From an uncultured bacterium (GTDB lineage Bacteria; Cyanobacteriota; Vampirovibrionia; Gastranaerophilales; Gastranaerophilaceae), in assembly GCA_905215335.1 (NCBI GenBank), contig CAJMPQ010000004.1, positions 1 to 64,000 of the forward strand: a stretch of 64,000 bases of DNA, written 5' to 3'. Of this stretch, positions 7,835 to 16,995 are shown one piece after another. The notes below the pieces were generated by a model. It worked only from the letters and a program-made list of their open reading frames with translations. It was not told the origin of the DNA and searched no databases. The first letter of the stretch is position 1. The number at the start of each line of letters is the position of its first letter. The translations under genes and the position numbers were made by a program.

Positions 7835-10800
7835 TTAATCAACTGAGAAAATTTCTCTAATATCATCCATAGTAAGAGATTTTGTAATATTTCTATCAAC
7901 AGAAATTACGCTATCAACAAGATTTCTCTTAATTGTTTTAAGTTTTTGAATTTTTTCTTCAACTGTATTTCTTGTAATAAGTCTGTATACAAAAACTTTC
8001 TTCTTTTGACCGATACGATAAGCACGGTCTGTAGCTTGATCTTCAACCGCAGGGTTCCACCAAGGGTCATAGTGAATAACATAATCTGCACCAGTTAAGT
8101 TCAAACCTGTACCACCAGCTTTCAAACTAATTAAGAAAATTGGAATAGTCGGATCTGTATTAAATCTTTCAACAGCACCTTGCCTATCCTTAGTTTTACC
8201 GGTTAAGTATTCATACTTAATTCCTGATTTATCTAACCACGCTTTTACGATATCCAACATGTCAACAAATTGGCTGAATAAAAGAATTCTGTGACCCTCT
8301 GATATAATTTCTTCCAACATAACTTTAAGTTTTTCAAATTTACCGGAAGAAATAACATTAGTAAGATTATCTTTATCGTACAATCTTGGGTGACAACAAA
8401 TTTGACGCATTCTAAGAAGTGCTGAGAAAATAGACAATCTGCTCTTTTCAAGTCCATTTTGTTCAATTGATTTAAACAATTCTTCTTTAGTACTATCAAG
8501 CACTTGTAAATAGAAGTCTCTTTGTTCATCAGTCAATTCACAATATGCAATATTTTCAACCTTATCTGGTAAATCTTTAGCAACATCTCGTTTCATACGA
8601 CGTAAGATGAATGGATAAATTTGTAATTTTAAACGTTTTTCAACAATTTTATCCTGTCTTTCCATAATTGGATTTACATATCTTGAATTAAAATCTGCCA
8701 TAGAGAATAAGAATCCCGGCATCAAGAAATCAAATACAGACCATAGCTCTTCCAATTTATTTTCAATCGGAGTACCGGAAAGAGCTAATTTATGTTGTGA
8801 ATTTAACTGTTTAACAGCTTGAGCTGTTTGGGATGTAGCATTTTTAATATTTTGGGATTCATCCAAAATAATATATCTAAAATTAATATCTTGTAACTTT
8901 TTAATATCTCTTCTTAACAATGCATAACTTGTAATTACAACATCATACTCTGGAATTTTTTGGAAGAATTGCTTTCTTTCTCCACCCTGTAATTTTAAAC
9001 AAGAAAGAGATGGCGCAAACTTCTGAATTTCAGCTTCCCAGTTAAACACAACTGTGGTTGGAGCAACTACTAATGTCGGCATTGGACCATCTTCTTCTTT
9101 AGCTTTTTGTAAAACAGTTAAAGCTTGAAGAGTTTTACCTAACCCCATATCATCAGCCAAAATTCCATTCAAACCATATTTATACATAAACCACAACCAG
9201 CCAAAACCTTTTAATTGGTATTCTCTGAATTCTGCATTTATGCCTTTTGGTAAAGTTAAGTCCTCAGTTGTAGAGAATGTTGACATTTGTTCCCAGAACG
9301 TTTTAAATCTGTCACTCAAAATTAACTCAACACCTAAGTTTTTAAGCTCATTAATTAAACCTGCTCGATATGTTTTTACAGTAAATCTGTTATCCGGATT
9401 TCTATAAACATCAAAAGAGTTAAATGAACGCATCATAGAATAAATATTTTGCGCAGGATATTCAACAAATCCTAAACTTCTTATTCTTGCATACTTTTCA
9501 TCACTTTGAATAGTTTCATATATTTCATCAAAGTCAATAACTTCATCACCGGCTTGACCATAAATACTAATATCGAAACTATCAGGTTGTTCATCTGAAA
9601 AGTCAATTTTTGCACACAATCTAAATGGATCATCCATCAATTTAAAGAAAGACATATCATCTTTTTCTTCAAATCTCCAACCTTCACCAGCTTGCTTCAA
9701 ATAATAATTATAAAAATCGATAGCATTTTCTTTTTCTAAAGCTAAATTATTAGTTTGCATTGGTATAAATTTACAAGCTAATAACATCGCATAAGCTTCA
9801 TTTTCGTGCTTAATATTACGTTTTACCCAATAAATAATATCTTCATCAGGCTTTTTGATTGTAATATAAGGCACCTTATCATTTGTTGTCTTAGAATACG
9901 GAACTCTAACGCCATCATATTCAAAATCCAATGAAGCTTTTAATGATTGATCATAATCAATCCCCATAGTTACAACGTTAATAGGTGGACGTTCTTCTAA
10001 CATTAATTTAGAAATTCTCTCATCAACAACAACATCCATAACCTGACGTAACTTTGGCAAATCTTCATAAATAAACTTTCCACCTTCAGCATCTTTCAAA
10101 TCAGTAAATGATGATTTCGTAATATTTTGAGGTAGAGATTGAACCGCAACATTAGTTGGGAAAATTATATTTTTGTATCTTCCCCATTTCAAATGACGTG
10201 AAAAATATCTAACTTCTTCAAATGGATAAACATCATCTTTATCCGGTCTTTGCCATTCTAAAGATAATAATAAAGTTCCTGCCGTATTAGAAGTATTAAC
10301 ATATAAAACAAGTTTCCATTCTTCATCTGTAAATTTTAAACGGTCCTTTGTTTTTTCATCCAAAACTTCATCCGCTTTGGCTAGAAGCGAAAATACTGCA
10401 CCAAATTTAGCAATTGGAATATCATACCAACCAGCTTTTTTATCTTGTCTTGAAATCTTTAGCAATTGTTGAAAAACTAACAATTCAACTTTTTGCGAAT
10501 TGTTTAACTCAAAATTAGGATCTTGTTTTTGAGCTTCTATAACGCCTCTTAGAATTGGTTCAATTTGCCTTACAACTTTTCCATTTTCTCTGGATCTTAC
10601 TAGGATAGAAAAGAAATTAGCTTTACGTTTCGGATTAAAGTGGAAAATGTAGTTTCCTTGAGGTTCTTCTGTCAAAGCAGTATTTTCATCTGGGAAATCA
10701 AATTCCATACCGAATTTTGTTTCCAACCAATCTTCATAAGCGTGTTCATCAATAGCTTTTAGAGCTACAGCAACAGAATGCTTACACCATTCTTCCTTCA

Positions 10801-11023
10801 ACGGACAATTACAACGCGCTTCTACTTTATTTTTTTTAAAAATCAAATCTGTATTATAATGATCCTGAAAATTTCCTTTAACTTTTCCCATATAGAAATT
10901 CTTTTCAGGATAATTATCGAATACCATATCTTTTTGATGGTATTCATAACCTCTGCGCCAACTTCCCGGACTGGCATGTTCTTTTATAAATTTGTAGTTA
11001 AATTCTGTTGTATTTTTACTCAT
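7835..11023 (-). CDS. SNF2/Rad54-type helicase with N-terminal SWIM zinc finger
   Basis: Encodes 1062 residues. A SWIM zinc finger (C71-x-C73-x6-C80-x-H82) lies at the N-terminus, followed by a long middle region. The C-terminal half is a SNF2 ATPase with D-D-M-G-L-G-K-T (near residue 621), D-E-S-Q as Walker B, S-G-T-P-I-E-N, S-L-K-A-G-G-T-G-L-N-L-T and the A-Y-R-I-G-Q-K-K motif VI. Such proteins translocate on double-stranded DNA and remodel protein-DNA complexes in repair or transcription. The architecture matches bacterial SWIM-SNF2 helicases (Snf2/HepA relatives) at full length. The role in this organism is unknown. Confidence 0.93.
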   Translation of the reverse strand: MSKNTTEFNYKFIKEHASPGSWRRGYEYHQKDMVFDNYPEKNFYMGKVKGNFQDHYNTDLIFKKNKVEARCNCPLKEEWCKHSVAVALKAIDEHAYEDWLETKFGMEFDFPDENTALTEEPQGNYIFHFNPKRKANFFSILVRSRENGKVVRQIEPILRGVIEAQKQDPNFELNNSQKVELLVFQQLLKISRQDKKAGWYDIPIAKFGAVFSLLAKADEVLDEKTKDRLKFTDEEWKLVLYVNTSNTAGTLLLSLEWQRPDKDDVYPFEEVRYFSRHLKWGRYKNIIFPTNVAVQSLPQNITKSSFTDLKDAEGGKFIYEDLPKLRQVMDVVVDERISKLMLEERPPINVVTMGIDYDQSLKASLDFEYDGVRVPYSKTTNDKVPYITIKKPDEDIIYWVKRNIKHENEAYAMLLACKFIPMQTNNLALEKENAIDFYNYYLKQAGEGWRFEEKDDMSFFKLMDDPFRLCAKIDFSDEQPDSFDISIYGQAGDEVIDFDEIYETIQSDEKYARIRSLGFVEYPAQNIYSMMRSFNSFDVYRNPDNRFTVKTYRAGLINELKNLGVELILSDRFKTFWEQMSTFSTTEDLTLPKGINAEFREYQLKGFGWLWFMYKYGLNGILADDMGLGKTLQALTVLQKAKEEDGPMPTLVVAPTTVVFNWEAEIQKFAPSLSCLKLQGGERKQFFQKIPEYDVVITSYALLRRDIKKLQDINFRYIILDESQNIKNATSQTAQAVKQLNSQHKLALSGTPIENKLEELWSVFDFLMPGFLFSMADFNSRYVNPIMERQDKIVEKRLKLQIYPFILRRMKRDVAKDLPDKVENIAYCELTDEQRDFYLQVLDSTKEELFKSIEQNGLEKSRLSIFSALLRMRQICCHPRLYDKDNLTNVISSGKFEKLKVMLEEIISEGHRILLFSQFVDMLDIVKAWLDKSGIKYEYLTGKTKDRQGAVERFNTDPTIPIFLISLKAGGTGLNLTGADYVIHYDPWWNPAVEDQATDRAYRIGQKKKVFVYRLITRNTVEEKIQKLKTIKRNLVDSVISVDRNITKSLTMDDIREIFSVD

Positions 11024-11187
11024 TGATAGGAGTAGATCTCTTTCCTTGTAAGGGATTAATTCCCATATAGGTTCCTATACCTATAAAACCCTTAGCTATA
11101 CAATCAGAATTATACATAACAAAATAAAAAAAGGCAAGTAGTAAAATCCTATAAATTTATATTTATAAATAATAATAAATTGTATAG

Positions 11188-11216
11188 TTACATTAATTTA
11201 AATTATGTGCTAAAAT
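11188..11216 (+). promoter_or_regulatory. Promoter for the 167-residue secreted protein gene
   Basis: TTACAT (11188-11193), a 17-base spacer and TAAAAT (11211-11216) with an extended TG-C before the -10. It lies 39 bases before the ATG. Confidence 0.55.
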
Positions 11217-11254
11217 AATTTTGTAATTTTAAGTTTAAATAAGGGTTTAATGAT

Positions 11255-11758
11255 ATGAAAAAAATAAATATTATAACTTTGGCTTTATTAGCATCAATGA
11301 CTTTTGGATTTACAATTAACCAAGTTTGTTCTCAAACAAACACTCCAACTTTAGTTACAGCACCAGCAAAGCCAGCGGTAAATTACACTGAAGTTGATCC
11401 ATTAGATGTTGTTGCAACTCCACAAAAATATTTAAATAAAAATATAAAAATCAAAGCTAAATTTGATAAATTTTCAACACTGGGCTTGGATTATCCTCCA
11501 GCAATGAGATCATCTGAAAAATATATTTCATTTCTTATTCAAAGACCAGATGTTACGAACCACAATATTCCATTATCAGAATTAAAAATATTTCTAAAAA
11601 AAGAAGTTGCTGAAAAAAATATTGACTTAGATGCTGGTGATATTGTATCTTTTTCTGGCAGAATTTTTTCAAATGCACTAGGTGATGCTTGGATGGATGT
11701 TGATTCATTTACAGTACTAACAAAGAAAGAAAGAAAAGAAGACAGAAGAAACAAATAA
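11255..11758 (+). CDS. Secreted protein of unknown function
   Basis: Encodes 167 residues. A signal peptide (about 1-26) is followed by a Thr/Pro/Ala linker and a single domain of alternating strands (N-K-N-I-K-I-K-A-K-F, V-S-F-S-G-R-I) that looks OB-fold-like; that is inference. The phrase D-P-L-D-V-V-A-T-P-Q-K-Y-L-N-K resembles periplasmic proteins that open with a 'xPxxYxxK' element before a beta-barrel. A Lys/Arg-rich tail ends the protein. It lies 19 bases before the GH57-type gene and may be co-transcribed with it from the promoter upstream. The role is unknown. Confidence 0.65.
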   Translation: MKKINIITLALLASMTFGFTINQVCSQTNTPTLVTAPAKPAVNYTEVDPLDVVATPQKYLNKNIKIKAKFDKFSTLGLDYPPAMRSSEKYISFLIQRPDVTNHNIPLSELKIFLKKEVAEKNIDLDAGDIVSFSGRIFSNALGDAWMDVDSFTVLTKKERKEDRRNK

Positions 11759-11777
11759 ATAAGGTTATTAAGTAGTT

Positions 11778-14300
11778 ATGGGACAAAATATGGAAAAGAA
11801 AAAAACTCAAGAAAAATTAGAAAAGTTTCTAACAATTCACGGACACTTCTATCAACCGCCAAGAGAAAACCCTTGGTTAGAAGCAATTGAATTACAAGAT
11901 AGCGCTCTACCTTTCCACGACTGGAATGAAAGAATTTGTAAAGAGTGCTATAATCCAAATTCTGTATCTAGAATTGTAGATAACAAAAACCGAATTCTTG
12001 ATATAGTTAATAACTACGAATACATGAGTTATAACTTTGGCCCTACACTACTTTCTTGGATGGAACAATTTGCTCCACTTACTTACGAAAGAATAATAAA
12101 AGCTGATATTGAAAGTATTACTGAACATAACGGACACGGTAATGCTATAGCTCAAGTTTATAACCATATGATTATGCCACTTGCTAATGAGCACGACAAA
12201 GAAACTCAGGTAAAGTGGGGTATAAGAGATTTTGAATATAGGTTTGGTAGAAAACCTGAAGGTATTTGGTTAGCTGAAACTGCGGTAGACGATGCCACTC
12301 TAAAAGTACTTGTTGATCACGGTATCAAATTCACAATACTTTCTCCATACCAAGCTGCTAAAATTAAAAAATCTACAGATAAGACTTGGCAAGATGTTAG
12401 CTGGGGTAACATAGACCCTGCTCGTTCTTACAAATACACATTAAAATGTGATCCGACAAAATCTATTGATTTATTTTTCTATGATGGTGCGATTTCACGT
12501 TCTGTTGCTTTTGACGAATTACTAAAAGATGGTAATAAATTTATTAAAAGATTAAAAGAAGGTGTTTCTGAAGTTAGAGACTACCCTCAACTTGTAAACA
12601 TTGCAACAGATGGTGAAAGTTATGGACACCATACAAAATTCGGAGATATGGCTTTATCTTATGTTTTAAAAATCAAAGCTGAAGATGAAGGCTTTAAAAT
12701 CACTAACTACGCGGAATACTTAGATAAATACAGAAGTGATTATGAAGTTGATATTAAACAAGCTTCTTCTTGGAGTTGTTTCCACGGCGTAGGCAGATGG
12801 TGTGAAGATTGTGGATGTTCTACAGGCGGACACCCGGGTTGGAACCAAAAATGGAGAAAACCTTTACGTAATGCTTTGGATTACTTAAGAGATAGACTTG
12901 CAGAACTATTCGAAAAAGAAGGTCCGAAATACTATAATGACAACCCTTGGACTATTAGAAATAAATATATTGATGTAATTTTAGATAGAAATTACACAAC
13001 AATAAAGAAATTCCAAAAAGAAAACTTTAACCCTGATTTAGTTGAAGAAGATAGAATTAAGGGTATGGAATTATTAGAAATTCAACGCCAAGCTATGCTT
13101 ATGTACACAAGCTGTGGCTGGTTCTTCTCTGAAATTTCAGGTATAGAAACAGTTCAAATTATGAAATATGCGGCAAGAGCAATGCAATTGGCTGCTCATT
13201 TTTCTAATGAAAACTACGAAGAAAAATTCTTAGAAATACTTTCCGAAGCTCAAAGTAATATCAAAGATTTTGGTACCGGAAAAGATATTTATGAAAAATT
13301 CGTAAAACCTTCTGTTGTTACAGCTAAAGAAGTTGCATGCTTATGGGCAATTTCTTCACTATACCAAGACTTTGAAGACGAAGAAGACGTATATTGCTAC
13401 ACTGTACAAAGGAATGCGTACCAAAAAGTACAAAAAGGTAATTCAAACTTTATAGTTGGTCATATTGAAATTCGCTCTAGAGTAACTATGCAAAAAGCTA
13501 ATTTAGTATTTGCCTTAATGCAGTACTCTGGTGGTGATTTCCACTGTGCTATCAAAGAATATTCTTCAGCTGAAGAATTTAACGAATTAAAAACATCTTT
13601 AATCAAAACTTTCATGCTAAACCCTCTAACTGAAGTTATTAGAGCGCTAGATGAAAGATTTGGTAAAGAATATTTTACATTAAAAGATATCTTCATTGAA
13701 GAAAGAAAGAAAATCCTTCAAATTTTATTAAAAGACCAATTACAAAAATTTGCTAATACATACAAAGAAATGTATGATCAAGGCAAAGGTTCAATTTACC
13801 ATATGCAAAATTTAGGTTTGGAAATACCTAACGAATTCAAAATATCTGCAGCTTATGCCCTAAGTAACAGATATAATGATTTATTAGCAAATAGCGATGG
13901 TTTTGTAGAAGATACAGTTATTCAACAAATTATTGATATAAATTTAGAAGCTAAAAAAATGAATATCGAAGTTGATAAAACTCCTTCTAACAAAAACTTC
14001 TCAAAGAAAATAATTACAAACTTGAACAGATTAACTAAGAGTTTCGAAATTCAACAAGCAGACGCTATTGTCGAACTGTTTGGAATTATAGAAAAGCTAG
14101 AATTACAAATAGACATTTCCGAAGCTCAAAATATCTATTTCAATAAAATATATCATAGAATTGGTGATATTATTGAAAACAATACAGAATCACCTAGAGA
14201 AAAGGATATTAAGTTTATCAAATTACTTCTAACAATTGGTGAAGATTTAAATATTAACGTTGATTTCTATAAAGTAAAATTAGCAAAATTAAATGTTTAA
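11778..14300 (+). CDS. GH57/DUF3536 family glucan-processing enzyme
   Basis: Encodes 840 residues. The N-terminal half is a GH57-like (beta/alpha)7 barrel: H-G-H-F-Y-Q-P-P-R near residue 20, the catalytic Glu candidate in G-I-W-L-A-E-T-A-V-D (about 162-171) and an Asp candidate in A-T-D-G-E-S-Y-G-H-H (about 277-286). The C-terminal half is the DUF3536-type helical region. GH57 enzymes hydrolyse or transfer alpha-glucans (amylase, 4-alpha-glucanotransferase, branching). No signal peptide is seen, so it is cytoplasmic. Weak ribosome sites leave ATG 11778 or 11790 as start. With the GT35 and GH13 proteins it suggests glycogen or starch turnover. Confidence 0.9.
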   Translation: MGQNMEKKKTQEKLEKFLTIHGHFYQPPRENPWLEAIELQDSALPFHDWNERICKECYNPNSVSRIVDNKNRILDIVNNYEYMSYNFGPTLLSWMEQFAPLTYERIIKADIESITEHNGHGNAIAQVYNHMIMPLANEHDKETQVKWGIRDFEYRFGRKPEGIWLAETAVDDATLKVLVDHGIKFTILSPYQAAKIKKSTDKTWQDVSWGNIDPARSYKYTLKCDPTKSIDLFFYDGAISRSVAFDELLKDGNKFIKRLKEGVSEVRDYPQLVNIATDGESYGHHTKFGDMALSYVLKIKAEDEGFKITNYAEYLDKYRSDYEVDIKQASSWSCFHGVGRWCEDCGCSTGGHPGWNQKWRKPLRNALDYLRDRLAELFEKEGPKYYNDNPWTIRNKYIDVILDRNYTTIKKFQKENFNPDLVEEDRIKGMELLEIQRQAMLMYTSCGWFFSEISGIETVQIMKYAARAMQLAAHFSNENYEEKFLEILSEAQSNIKDFGTGKDIYEKFVKPSVVTAKEVACLWAISSLYQDFEDEEDVYCYTVQRNAYQKVQKGNSNFIVGHIEIRSRVTMQKANLVFALMQYSGGDFHCAIKEYSSAEEFNELKTSLIKTFMLNPLTEVIRALDERFGKEYFTLKDIFIEERKKILQILLKDQLQKFANTYKEMYDQGKGSIYHMQNLGLEIPNEFKISAAYALSNRYNDLLANSDGFVEDTVIQQIIDINLEAKKMNIEVDKTPSNKNFSKKIITNLNRLTKSFEIQQADAIVELFGIIEKLELQIDISEAQNIYFNKIYHRIGDIIENNTESPREKDIKFIKLLLTIGEDLNINVDFYKVKLAKLNV

Positions 14301-14383
14301 CTTCACATAACTTAATATTATACGCAAATTACTCCTATAAATTTACTTTATATTAATAGGTAGATATAGGGGTAAATTGTATT

Positions 14384-15310
14384 ATGCAAGTTACAAGTCA
14401 AAATATACAACAGAAGGTTACACCTCAACCGCAACAAAATGTAAACTATAATAGCGGATATCAAAGTTATCCTGCAGCGCAGCCTGTAGTGCAACAACAA
14501 ACTCAAGTTTATCAACCACAACAAATGCCTGTAGCACAACAATGTATGCAACCTGTACCGCCACAATACAATCCTCAATATTGTGCTCCTCAGTATGCTC
14601 AATATCCGCAATATCAACCGCAACAACAACCAAATACTCAAAATTTACAAATTCCGGCATCAACATCTGGTGTAAATATTCAAATATTTAATCCATCAGT
14701 TTCAACTCCAGGTTCTCAACCGGCCACTTATAATGTAAATGCACCATGTTATCCGTCAAACTATTATACAGGACAAATGGGTGTTCCTAACAACAATGTA
14801 AATCAAAATTCAAATACACAAGAATCAAAAACAACAACTAAAGAAACTTCAACAAAAGAAGAAAAGAAAACTGAAAAAAGAAAAATTGTACAATTAACTG
14901 ATGATTATATTCGAAATCTTGAAAACTATTTAAACAGTCAAGATAAAGAAATAAGATTATCAGCTGCACAAGAAGTTTACGCAAGATTAGATGAAGACGA
15001 AACAAGAAAAGATGATAAAGCCCTAACTGCATTAGTTAACAAAATGCTACAAGACCCTGCAGATGAAATTAGATTATTAGCATTAACAGCACTAGAATCA
15101 AGAATTGTAACAGGCGATGATTTTACAGTTGGTGTCCTTAAACAAATGCAAAATTCAAAATCCGGATATGGACAAGATGCAGCCGATGCTAGCAGAATAT
15201 TATTACTAATGTCAGGTAAACAAGTAGAAAAAGAACTTCCAATAAAAGAAACTAAGAAAAAAGAAGAAACTAAAGAAAATAAAAGTAGTAGCAGCAGCAA
15301 AAAGGTATAG
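14384..15310 (+). CDS. Gln/Pro-rich protein with HEAT-like repeats
   Basis: Encodes 308 residues. Residues 1-135 are low-complexity (Gln, Pro, Tyr, Asn, Val), resembling a disordered or prion-like region. Residues 145-170 are Lys/Glu/Thr-rich. Residues about 170-285 form paired helices (Y-I-R-N-L-E-N-Y-L; I-R-L-S-A-A-Q-E-V; I-R-L-L-A-L-T-A-L) typical of HEAT or Armadillo repeats that bind proteins. A Lys/Ser-rich tail follows. There is no signal peptide. The next gene starts 2 bases after its stop, so the pair is probably co-translated. A scaffolding role is plausible, no more. Confidence 0.6.
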   Translation: MQVTSQNIQQKVTPQPQQNVNYNSGYQSYPAAQPVVQQQTQVYQPQQMPVAQQCMQPVPPQYNPQYCAPQYAQYPQYQPQQQPNTQNLQIPASTSGVNIQIFNPSVSTPGSQPATYNVNAPCYPSNYYTGQMGVPNNNVNQNSNTQESKTTTKETSTKEEKKTEKRKIVQLTDDYIRNLENYLNSQDKEIRLSAAQEVYARLDEDETRKDDKALTALVNKMLQDPADEIRLLALTALESRIVTGDDFTVGVLKQMQNSKSGYGQDAADASRILLLMSGKQVEKELPIKETKKKEETKENKSSSSSKKV

Positions 15311-15312
15311 TT

Positions 15313-15783
15313 ATGAGAATTATAAACAACATACGCAGAGCAATATCTAATAATACAGGTAAAGTCTTAACTAAAGGTGTAGGCGTTGCAGCACTTGGCT
15401 TGGTAGGTTATGATGCTCATAAAGTAGCCCAATTACAATCTGATTACTATGCCAGCGAAAGAGATGCGGCATCTTGTGCTTATTATTTGAACAATACAAT
15501 GTATTCGACAAATATGAGTGTACTACAAGACGGAATTAAAGATGCAGCATATACAATGGAACTTGATTGCGGCTGGAAAAGATTTATAAATGAAGGCATC
15601 GGCTACGTAAAAGGATTCACATCTATGCTTGTTAGTCATGTTGTTCCGTTTGGCTTAGGACTTGGAGCCTTATTAGCAAAAGGTAAGGCTGCAAAAATTT
15701 GTGCCGGAGGCCTTGGCGTATATGCAGGTTACGAATTCTTGAAAAACTTCTTTGGATTAGGTACTCCAAAAGGCTTAAATTAA
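15313..15783 (+). CDS. Small membrane protein with Gly-rich helices
   Basis: Encodes 156 residues of no recognised family. Hydrophobic stretches lie at about 20-35 (G-V-A-A-L-G-L-V-G) and 105-145 (V-V-P-F-G-L-G-L-G-A-L-L; I-C-A-G-G-L-G-V-Y-A-G), with Gly-zipper-like spacing. Two cysteines lie in the middle. It starts 2 bases after the HEAT-like gene, so the two probably act together at a membrane. Its TAA (15781-15783) overlaps the stop of the convergent trmD by three bases, leaving no intergenic space. Confidence 0.6.
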   Translation: MRIINNIRRAISNNTGKVLTKGVGVAALGLVGYDAHKVAQLQSDYYASERDAASCAYYLNNTMYSTNMSVLQDGIKDAAYTMELDCGWKRFINEGIGYVKGFTSMLVSHVVPFGLGLGALLAKGKAAKICAGGLGVYAGYEFLKNFFGLGTPKGLN

Positions 15784-16481
15784 TCCTGCTTACTATTCTT
15801 CTCAAGAAATTTTTGATACAAATCAGGTCGACGTGCCTGAGTACGTTTCAGCTGCTCCTTATACCTAAACTCATTAATTTCTTTATGATTTCCATTTAAT
15901 AAAACTTCTGGAACCTTATAACCTCTGAAATCTCTAGGTTTTGTATACTGTGGATATTCTAATAATCCATTTGAAAAACTATCTTCCTCGGCAGACTCAA
16001 TTTTACCTAGCGTTCCATTAAGTTTTCTACTAACAGCATCAATCAAACATAATGCCGGCAATTCACCACCGGTCAAAACAAAATCACCAATAGAAATTTC
16101 TTTTGGTTGTATAATTTCACGAATTCTCTCATCAAAACCTTCATAATGCCCACAAAGCATAATTATTTGATCATACTTTGCCAAATCTAATACTAGAGAT
16201 TCTGATAAAGGCTCGCCTTGCGGTGATAACATAACAGTAATAGAATTTTCTAACTTTTCAATACTGTCATACGCATCTACATAAGGCTGAGGAGCAAGCA
16301 CCATACCTGCACCACCACCATAAGGCGTATCATCAACTTTTTTATGTTTATCTAACGTATAATCTCTTGGATTTACAGCATTAACCCTAAAAACTCCACT
16401 ATCTTGAGCTCTTTTCATAATACTTACATCACAATATGATGTAATAATTTCGGGGAATAAAGTCAACACATCAAAAATCAT
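15780..16481 (-). CDS. trmD: tRNA (guanine-37-N1) methyltransferase TrmD
   Basis: Encodes 233 residues of normal length. TrmD methylates G37 next to the anticodon of tRNAs reading codons that begin with C, preventing frameshifts. The SPOUT-fold features are present: F-D-V-L-T-L-F-P-E-I at the N-terminus, D-D-x-P-Y-G-G-G-A-G-M (about 50-60), L-C-G-H-Y-E-G-F-D-E-R (AdoMet knot, about 109-119) and S-I-G-D-F-V-L-T-G-G-E. Its ATG overlaps the rimM stop by four bases, so translation is coupled. The usual rplS is not adjacent. Confidence 0.96.
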   Translation of the reverse strand: MIFDVLTLFPEIITSYCDVSIMKRAQDSGVFRVNAVNPRDYTLDKHKKVDDTPYGGGAGMVLAPQPYVDAYDSIEKLENSITVMLSPQGEPLSESLVLDLAKYDQIIMLCGHYEGFDERIREIIQPKEISIGDFVLTGGELPALCLIDAVSRKLNGTLGKIESAEEDSFSNGLLEYPQYTKPRDFRGYKVPEVLLNGNHKEINEFRYKEQLKRTQARRPDLYQKFLEKNSKQD

Positions 16482-16993
16482 TCTAACAATCCTTCAAGAT
16501 TATTTATCATAATTTTTTTATTTTTTATATCTACGATAGGAACAATAGCCTTAACAAAAGGTATTAAACAAACCTTTTTAGAATTTGTTTTTACCGAAAT
16601 TAAATCATTTGCTCCATTATTAGAAACTCCAATGACAAATCCTAACTTTTTATTATCTGCAGCATCAAAGACTTCTAATCCAACCATCTCATCAATCAAA
16701 AACTCGTCTTCATCTAGAGTTTCTCTAATCAAATCTTCTTCTACAAATAACAATTCACCTTTGAAAGGGATAATATCATTGATAGAATTAATATCTTTAA
16801 ATTTTACAATCAGAAAAGTCTTGTTTTGCCTAACCGAAGCAATTTCAAATTCCTTATATTCATTACCCTGTCTTATATAAACAGATTTCAACGACATGAA
16901 AAAATCTTGTTGATTTTTTGAATAACCAACTTTTGCTTCGCCGTTAATACCATGAAAATTAAGGATTTTACCAACAGAAATATACTTAGACAT
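16478..16993 (-). CDS. rimM: Ribosome maturation factor RimM
   Basis: Encodes 171 residues with the two expected domains: an N-terminal RimM beta-barrel (V-G-K-I-L-N-F-H-G-I-N-G-E-x-K-V) and a C-terminal PRC-barrel (about 98-171, D-E-M-V-G-L-E-V-F to I-P-F-V-K-A-I-V-P). It helps mature the 30S head by binding ribosomal protein S19. It lies between the disordered repeat-protein gene (2-base gap) and trmD (4-base overlap), the classic rimM-trmD pair. Confidence 0.95.
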   Translation of the reverse strand: MSKYISVGKILNFHGINGEAKVGYSKNQQDFFMSLKSVYIRQGNEYKEFEIASVRQNKTFLIVKFKDINSINDIIPFKGELLFVEEDLIRETLDEDEFLIDEMVGLEVFDAADNKKLGFVIGVSNNGANDLISVKTNSKKVCLIPFVKAIVPIVDIKNKKIMINNLEGLLE

Positions 16994-16995
16994 AA